Below, one piece after another: positions 6,133-9,817 of a stretch of 9,817 nt of DNA (positions are counted from its first letter, which is position 1; the number at the start of each line of letters is the position of its first letter). The position numbers were made by a program, and so were the translations under genes. This DNA is from Spirochaetota bacterium (GTDB lineage Bacteria; Spirochaetota; UBA4802; JAFGJZ01). Under the pieces are notes generated by a model. It worked only from the letters and a program-made list of their open reading frames with translations, did not search any database and was not told the DNA's origin. The stretch covers positions 1 through 9,817 of the forward strand of contig JAKJGA010000060.1 in assembly GCA_022704645.1 (NCBI GenBank), written 5' to 3'.

Positions 6133-7104
6133 ATGAAAAAAATTGCAATTCTATCACTTATTATCTTTTCAGCGGCACTTTCTGCCTTCAGCCTTCCAAA
6201 ATCTCTCCCTAAGCCGACTGCCGACTTTAAGGGTTTCGATATTGAATCCATATCCCTTCGGGATATTAATTTCCTTTTCGATGTTGAAATTAAGAATCCG
6301 TACCCTGTAGGTTTGAAACTTGATGGAGTTGAATTTACATTTTTTGTCGAAAACAATCAGTTTTTCAAAACTACAACATCCAAGGGACTCAAGATAGCCG
6401 CAAAAGGTAAAAAAATTAATCAGTTCCGTGTAAATGTAAAATACGAAGATATCATCAAGATAGTAAAAGCATATTCCAAAAAAGATTATCTCAACTGTAA
6501 AATCGACATGGCAATACTCATTCCTCTTCCTGATATATCCGGGCTTCCTGAAAATATCAGATTCGATTATTCAGTAAATACCCAGATTCCGGCAATCAAA
6601 CCGACAATCAGCATTGCCAATTTTAAAGTTAAAAAACCTTCAACTGCCGAAATCGCCGCAGAACTTGCAAAAAAGAAAAAACAGGCTTCGGCAGAGCAGG
6701 TAGCAGGAATGTTTTCAGATATACTGAGCGGCAAAAAAGCTGATCAGATTATTGATCCCTCAAGTCTTGATCTTCCGATAACAGTTGATTTTGACATTCT
6801 TCTAAAAAATGAAACCGCTCATAAACTTGCTTTCAACAGCATAAACTATGATTTTCTGGTTAATAACGAAAAACTGGTCAAGGGAACAACCAAAGACATA
6901 AAAATGCAGGGAAATACTTCTATTATAAAGGTTTCAAACAAATTCAGTTCAAAAAGCCTCGGCAAATCAATGCTGCGTTTTTTCGAAAACCAGAAAGGAG
7001 ATTTTGCATTTACCGGTTCGACCTTCATCAAGCTTCCGGAAAAAATAAAAAAAGATCCTCTTAAACTGTCATTTGATGAAAAAGGAAAATTCAACGCAAA
7101 ATGA
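6133..7104 (+). CDS. Exported LEA type 2 family protein, two LEA-2 domains
   Basis: A 323-residue protein with a signal peptide at 1-20 (K2-K3, hydrophobic core 4-18, likely cleavage after A-F-S-20) and no lipobox cysteine, so probably periplasmic. Two copies of the LEA-2/WHy-like beta-sandwich are visible: about 30-155, with the diagnostic V-E-I-K-N-P-Y-P-V-G-L-K-L (51-63), and about 160-310, with F-D-I-L-L-K-N-E-T-A-H-K-L-A-F (220-234). A lysine/alanine-rich segment (about 166-205) separates the core strands of the two. LEA-2 domains are known from desiccation proteins and many bacterial exported proteins, but their role in bacteria is unclear. GGGGGAC provides a strong ribosome site before the ATG at 6133. 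The stop overlaps the folE2 start as ATGA, so the two are cotranscribed. A convincing promoter was not found; the 53 bp after the terminator hold TTGTGT/TATTTT-like boxes (6078-6106) and a 10-bp palindrome, ATACCGGTAT (6094-6103). Confidence 0.85.
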   Translation: MKKIAILSLIIFSAALSAFSLPKSLPKPTADFKGFDIESISLRDINFLFDVEIKNPYPVGLKLDGVEFTFFVENNQFFKTTTSKGLKIAAKGKKINQFRVNVKYEDIIKIVKAYSKKDYLNCKIDMAILIPLPDISGLPENIRFDYSVNTQIPAIKPTISIANFKVKKPSTAEIAAELAKKKKQASAEQVAGMFSDILSGKKADQIIDPSSLDLPITVDFDILLKNETAHKLAFNSINYDFLVNNEKLVKGTTKDIKMQGNTSIIKVSNKFSSKSLGKSMLRFFENQKGDFAFTGSTFIKLPEKIKKDPLKLSFDEKGKFNAK

Positions 7105-7871
7105 GTCTAGCAGATATTCAATCACAGCCCGACAACAGAAATATGCCGATCGATCAGGTCGGAGTAAAGGGAATCAAGTATCCTGTAATCGTTCTTGAGC
7201 GCGAAAAAGGAAAACAGCATACAGTCGGCAATATCAATATGTTCGTTGAGCTCCCCCACAATTTCAGGGGAACTCACATGAGCCGGTTCATTGAAATTCT
7301 GAATCTTCACATGAACGGAATTTCAACAGCCGGAATCAAAAAAATTCTATCCGACATGAAGGAAAAACTCGATGCGGAAAAAGCTTACTTCGAAATCGAG
7401 TTTCCATTTTTCATAAGAAAAGCCGCTCCGGTATCAGGTTCTACCGGAAAAATGGAATACATGTGTAAAATTTTCGGAGATTCTTCTGCTGATTACTACA
7501 TGGTCGAAGTCAGGGTTCCTGTTCTTTCACTATGCCCGTGCTCAAAAGAAATCAGTTCATACGGCGCTCACAATCAGAGATCCATCATAACGATAAAAAT
7601 CAAGGCATCCGAAATAATATGGATTGAAGATATTATCCTAATCGCGGAATCATCGGCATCAAGCGACATCTACTCAATTTTAAAAAGAGAAGATGAAAAG
7701 TTTATTACCGAAAAATCCTATGATAATCCTATGTTTGTAGAAGACATGGTAAGAAGCGCAGCTGAAAAACTATCAGCGATGGAACACATTCTCGGATTTT
7801 CAGTAGAAAGCGAAAATATGGAATCAATACACAATCATTCAGCATACGCAAGTATCAGCAGAAACATGTAG
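7101..7871 (+). CDS. folE2: GTP cyclohydrolase FolE2 (type IB)
   Basis: A 256-residue member of the FolE2/MptA branch of the tunnelling fold. It opens the guanine ring of GTP to give 7,8-dihydroneopterin triphosphate, the first intermediate of folate and of queuosine precursor synthesis, in the cytoplasm. Signature blocks are intact: D-I-Q-x-x-x-D-N-R (5-13), H-M-S-R-F (59-63), C-P-C-S-K-E-I-S-S-Y-G-A-H-N-Q-R (145-160, containing the active-site Cys and His), E-S-S-A-S-S-D (183-189), T-E-K-S-Y-D-N-P-M-F-V-E-D (203-215) and E-S-I-H-N-H-S-A-Y-A (241-250). FolE2 differs from zinc-dependent FolE in metal use and in some bacteria replaces it when zinc is short; I saw no clear Zur box here. The ATG lies inside the LEA-2 gene's stop (ATGA); the nearest purine tract, AAAGGA at 7081-7086, is 14 nt off, so initiation is probably coupled to upstream translation. 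Confidence 0.97.
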   Translation: MSLADIQSQPDNRNMPIDQVGVKGIKYPVIVLEREKGKQHTVGNINMFVELPHNFRGTHMSRFIEILNLHMNGISTAGIKKILSDMKEKLDAEKAYFEIEFPFFIRKAAPVSGSTGKMEYMCKIFGDSSADYYMVEVRVPVLSLCPCSKEISSYGAHNQRSIITIKIKASEIIWIEDIILIAESSASSDIYSILKREDEKFITEKSYDNPMFVEDMVRSAAEKLSAMEHILGFSVESENMESIHNHSAYASISRNM

Positions 7872-7891
7872 ACGGGCATAGCCCGTCTTTT
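7870..7891 (+). terminator. Terminator of the LEA2-folE2 operon
   Basis: GACGGGC (7871-7877) pairs with GCCCGTC (7881-7887) around an ATA loop, extended by A7870-T7888, and is followed by TTTT (7888-7891). The stem starts in the folE2 stop codon. The opposite strand has no T-run after the hairpin, so it would mainly stop plus-strand transcription. The T-tract is short. Confidence 0.72.
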
Positions 7892-8423
7892 ACTGACCGG
7901 TTCTTTCTTTCAGATTCTGACGCATATCATTGATAATTTCTTCATCAGAAAGTCTTTTTTCGAGAACAATTTTATAGCGCACATTAAACTTGATCGGTGT
8001 TATACGTTTATTCTGAAACGCAAAATTCCATCTCTGGATATCATCCATAATCATTGTATCGAGTTCGCGAATAAATGTTGATCTGACAAATCTCACCTGC
8101 ATAAGCCTTCCGGAATCCGGAAAAAGCCACACGGAAATAATACCTTCACAGACTTCATCTATTTTGTTGAACTTCATCATTTCAGAAACAAAATACTTAT
8201 CACCCGAATCATCCTGTGTGCGGGATATGGAATCATTAAATGATTTCTGAGCAACGATATAATCATCCGCAGTCATCAAAACACGGAACACCTCATCCTT
8301 GCTTCTCGGACTTTCAGTTAGAAACGCATCCTCGCGCCAGTTCTTCTTTGTAGAATCGTCTTTTTTTTGTGGAGCCGCACAACCGATAATCAAAGCTGCG
8401 GCAATTAGCAGAATTTTCTTCAT
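7890..8423 (-). CDS. Lipoprotein with TonB/AgmX-like C-terminal domain
   Basis: A 177-residue secreted lipoprotein. The signal peptide M-K-K-I-L-L-I-A-A-A ends in a lipobox, L-I-I-G-C, with lipidated Cys15; a short charged linker follows (19-45). Residues of about 85-155 resemble the TonB C-terminal / AgmX-PglI domain: G94-I-I-S-V-W, then S-G-R-L-M-Q-V-R-F-V-R-S-T (104-116), an amphipathic helix, and R-W-N-F (131-134) before a last strand ending V-R-Y-K-I-V. In TonB the domain contacts outer-membrane receptors, but here there is no N-terminal membrane anchor or proline-rich span, so it is not a classical TonB. The AgmX-type comparison, found in gliding and adhesion proteins, fits better; function is unknown. 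GGAG lies 6 nt before the ATG. It is convergent with folE2 (18-nt gap) and divergent from the DedA gene. Confidence 0.75.
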   Translation of the reverse strand: MKKILLIAAALIIGCAAPQKKDDSTKKNWREDAFLTESPRSKDEVFRVLMTADDYIVAQKSFNDSISRTQDDSGDKYFVSEMMKFNKIDEVCEGIISVWLFPDSGRLMQVRFVRSTFIRELDTMIMDDIQRWNFAFQNKRITPIKFNVRYKIVLEKRLSDEEIINDMRQNLKERTGQ

Positions 8424-8493
8424 TTCCTTCTCCGTTTTTTTATTGCAACGAAATATAAAACGCTAAAACATATAAGCATATAAAAGGGTAACA
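8424..8493. promoter_or_regulatory. Shared divergent promoter region, lipoprotein gene and DedA gene
   Basis: Seventy AT-rich bases must hold the signals for both genes. On the plus strand TATAAA (8454-8459) and TATAAG (8471-8476) are -10-like, and CATATAA occurs twice in direct repeat (8469-8475, 8477-8483), but no good -35 stands at the right distance. On the minus strand a TTGTTA...TATGTT pair (16-nt spacer) is possible. I cannot choose boxes with confidence. Confidence 0.3.
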
Positions 8494-9111
8494 ATGGAAC
8501 AATTTTTCTTATCTATTCTCGATGCTGTCAAGGAAAATCAATTTCTTGCCTACTCCTTTCTGACAGCCGCATCAATACTGGAAAACCTGATACCTCCTGT
8601 ACCGGGAGACAGCGTAGTTCTTTTCGGCGCAATTCTGTCTTCAAGAGGTTATCTTTCACCGTTTAGCGTGCACATTTCAACAGCTTTGGGCGGTTCCGCC
8701 GGATTCTATTTTCTTTTCTTCTTCGCACATAAACACGGAAGAAACTTTTTCTTAAGCGGAAAAATTCCCTTTTTCAAAAAGGAATATATTTTGGCCGCAG
8801 AAAAAAGATTCGCATCATCCGGCTGTTACATTGTTCTCATTAACAGATTTCTGCCGGGTGTAAGATCCGTAATCTCGGTAACAGCTGGAATATTAAACCT
8901 CAGCAAGATTAAAGTATTTATTTTCTGCCTGATTTCATCATTTGTCTGGAATGGAATTCTCACTTACGGAGGATACTTTCTCGGAAACTCAATCATTCCT
9001 CTAATTAGAAAAGCTTCTTTCATAACAGGCGCCGTTGTAATAGTCATTTGCGTATTATCGGCTCTCATTTTCTTCATTGTAAGGAAAAAAAGAAAAAAAA
9101 CGATTAATTAG
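8494..9111 (+). CDS. DedA/SNARE-associated (VTT) family membrane protein
   Basis: A 205-residue inner-membrane protein of the DedA family, whose studied members translocate undecaprenyl phosphate or phospholipids across the membrane and affect envelope integrity and cation or drug tolerance. Family marks seen: E30-N-L-I-P-P-V-P-G-D (30-39, the conserved acidic re-entrant segment), N-R-F-L-P-G-V-R (117-124, the paired conserved arginines R118 and R124) and S-F-V-W-N-G-I-L-T-Y-G-G-Y-F-L-G (149-164). A hydrophobic segment at about 176-195 precedes a strongly basic tail (R-K-K-R-K-K, 197-202), which should be cytoplasmic. AAGGG lies 5 nt before the ATG. Length is typical. Which lipid it moves cannot be told from sequence. 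Confidence 0.92.
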   Translation: MEQFFLSILDAVKENQFLAYSFLTAASILENLIPPVPGDSVVLFGAILSSRGYLSPFSVHISTALGGSAGFYFLFFFAHKHGRNFFLSGKIPFFKKEYILAAEKRFASSGCYIVLINRFLPGVRSVISVTAGILNLSKIKVFIFCLISSFVWNGILTYGGYFLGNSIIPLIRKASFITGAVVIVICVLSALIFFIVRKKRKKTIN

Positions 9112-9143
9112 ACTATTTTTCATTAATCTAAGCAATTTTCTAA

Positions 9144-9172
9144 TTGACGGCAAATTAATTTTAATATATATG
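9144..9172 (+). promoter_or_regulatory. Candidate promoter of the 3'-truncated last gene
   Basis: TTGACG (9144-9149) is followed after 17 nt by TATATG (9167-9172, 4 of 6). Transcription would start near 9179 and give a leader of about 58 nt that includes the hairpin at 9192-9216. CATAAT at 9174-9179 is an alternative -10, but it lacks a -35. Confidence 0.4.
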
Positions 9173-9191
9173 ACATAATCAAACATCTTAA

Positions 9192-9216
9192 AAAAGCATC
9201 CCGAGCGGGTGCTTTT
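9192..9216 (+). terminator. Terminator-like hairpin between the DedA gene and the last gene
   Basis: AAAAGCATCC (9192-9201) pairs with GGGTGCTTTT (9207-9216) over 10 bp with one T-G wobble, or alternatively with CCC-GGG pairing over a GAGC tetraloop and one bulged T. The flanking A-run and T-run would allow action in either direction. It lies 80 nt after the DedA stop but only 20 nt before the next start codon. It is either the DedA terminator or a leader attenuator; the T-tract is only four long. Confidence 0.55.
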
Positions 9217-9236
9217 GCCGATTAATGGAGCGGATA

Positions 9237-9817
9237 ATGATTCAAAAAACTAAGGCGCTATCCGGAAATACTTCCAGGGAAAACCCCCTTCTTTTCAAAA
9301 AAACATATGTCCGCGAATTCGTTAGAACAAATACCTTTTCCGTTCCTTCAAACAATGACTGCGACATTATAGCCGCATCAGATATTATCATCGAAGAAAT
9401 CCTGAGAAAAAACATGATGGTCGGCGAAGACTGTTTTCTTCCTCCGCGTTTTTACACTAACTGCGCAAGCAGATTATTCTATACAATGGAAAATGCAGAC
9501 AGCGGAAGCCTTCTTATATTTTTGAAACAGACATCAATGATACTTAGAGAATGCGGAGCAATTTACTCAAAAGACGAGAAAATTTTTGCTGATAGAAAAA
9601 AGGTGACATTCGGCAATCTCTTCAGCGCATTTTGGAATTATAATCCGTGGAACTCATTGTTTCCGTCTGTACCCGAATTTGCGGATTCGATGCAGAAAAA
9701 CAAAACGGCTCTACTTGAACTTATTCTTTCTTATGATGAAGTTTTCTCCGTTGACCGCCTATCGCGTGATTACTGCATGCTTACAGGATTGAAATATCAG
9801 AATTTTCTTCTGTTCTC
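9237..9817 (+). CDS. Unrecognised protein, N-terminal 193 residues (3' end outside window)
   Basis: ATG at 9237 is preceded by GGAG (9227-9230) with a 6-nt spacer, and the frame stays open to the end of the window, so this is a real gene cut off by the boundary. I do not recognise a family. There is no signal peptide or membrane segment; the start, M-I-Q-K-T-K-A-L-S, is polar. Visible features are a lysine/arginine-rich N-terminus, a helix-like D-I-I-I-E-E-I-L-R-K-N (residues 52-62), five scattered cysteines in the first 120 residues without metal-site spacing, an aromatic patch F-W-N-Y-N-P-W-N (about 137-144) and F-x-S-V-P-E-F after it. This looks like a soluble cytoplasmic protein. Codon use resembles its neighbours, with no sign of transfer. 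Confidence 0.8.
   Translation, partial: MIQKTKALSGNTSRENPLLFKKTYVREFVRTNTFSVPSNNDCDIIAASDIIIEEILRKNMMVGEDCFLPPRFYTNCASRLFYTMENADSGSLLIFLKQTSMILRECGAIYSKDEKIFADRKKVTFGNLFSAFWNYNPWNSLFPSVPEFADSMQKNKTALLELILSYDEVFSVDRLSRDYCMLTGLKYQNFLLF

Noticed and set aside
9102..9128. GATTAAT...ATTAATC inverted repeat over the DedA stop codon
   Set aside because: Seven A/T-rich pairs with a 13-nt loop make a weak stem with no T-tract after it; expected by chance in this AT-rich gap.
1..9817. Mobile element, phage, CRISPR, toxin-antitoxin or defence system
   Set aside because: No transposase, integrase, spaced direct repeats, terminal inverted repeats or compositional break was seen; the genes are housekeeping or envelope functions with uniform codon use.

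Overview
This 9.8 kb window looks like ordinary chromosome from a moderately AT-rich, double-membraned (Gram-negative type) bacterium. It encodes a lipobox lipoprotein, a TonB/AgmX-like domain, a LolA-like fragment and an exported LEA-2 protein. The gene mix is compatible with a spirochaete, but that placement is a guess from gene content; no rRNA or marker gene is present. I see no insertion sequence, phage gene, tRNA, rRNA, CRISPR array or origin. Coding density is high: the longest gap between genes is about 180 bp.

Left part (1-1740): the 3' end of a LolA/DUF4292-like gene (+) converges on a YhhN/TMEM86 (lysoplasmalogenase-family) membrane protein gene (-), and their stop codons abut. That gene is divergent from an XRE-cupin regulator (+). 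The 147-bp gap between their starts has a candidate sigma-70 promoter on each strand, and each promoter carries the same 9-base motif, which suggests control by the regulator.

Middle (1737-4319): a MATE exporter gene followed by a PurR-like LacI-family repressor gene form a two-gene operon on the minus strand. The clearest regulatory signal of the window lies in front of it: a perfect 16-bp palindrome with a central CpG (core GCAAACGTTTGC, the PurR/LacI-type operator) fills the spacer between a perfect TTGACA -35 box and the -10 box. The repressor therefore very probably controls its own gene and the exporter.

Centre (4320-6079): a monocistronic medium-chain-type acyl-CoA synthetase gene (+) has its own promoter. 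A separate 14-bp palindrome sits against the -35 box. The gene ends in two hairpins in tandem, the second a textbook intrinsic terminator.

Right part (6133-9817): an exported two-domain LEA-2 protein is translationally coupled (ATGA overlap) to folE2, the type IB GTP cyclohydrolase that starts folate and queuosine precursor synthesis; the pair ends in a compact terminator. A lipoprotein with a TonB/AgmX-like C-terminal domain (-) is divergent from a DedA-family membrane protein (+). An unrecognised gene starts at 9237 and runs off the end, with a terminator-like hairpin in its presumed leader.

No wholly new system is evident. The best leads are the PurR-like repressor/operator circuit driving a MATE exporter, the LEA2-folE2 coupling, and the hairpin leader of the unknown last gene.
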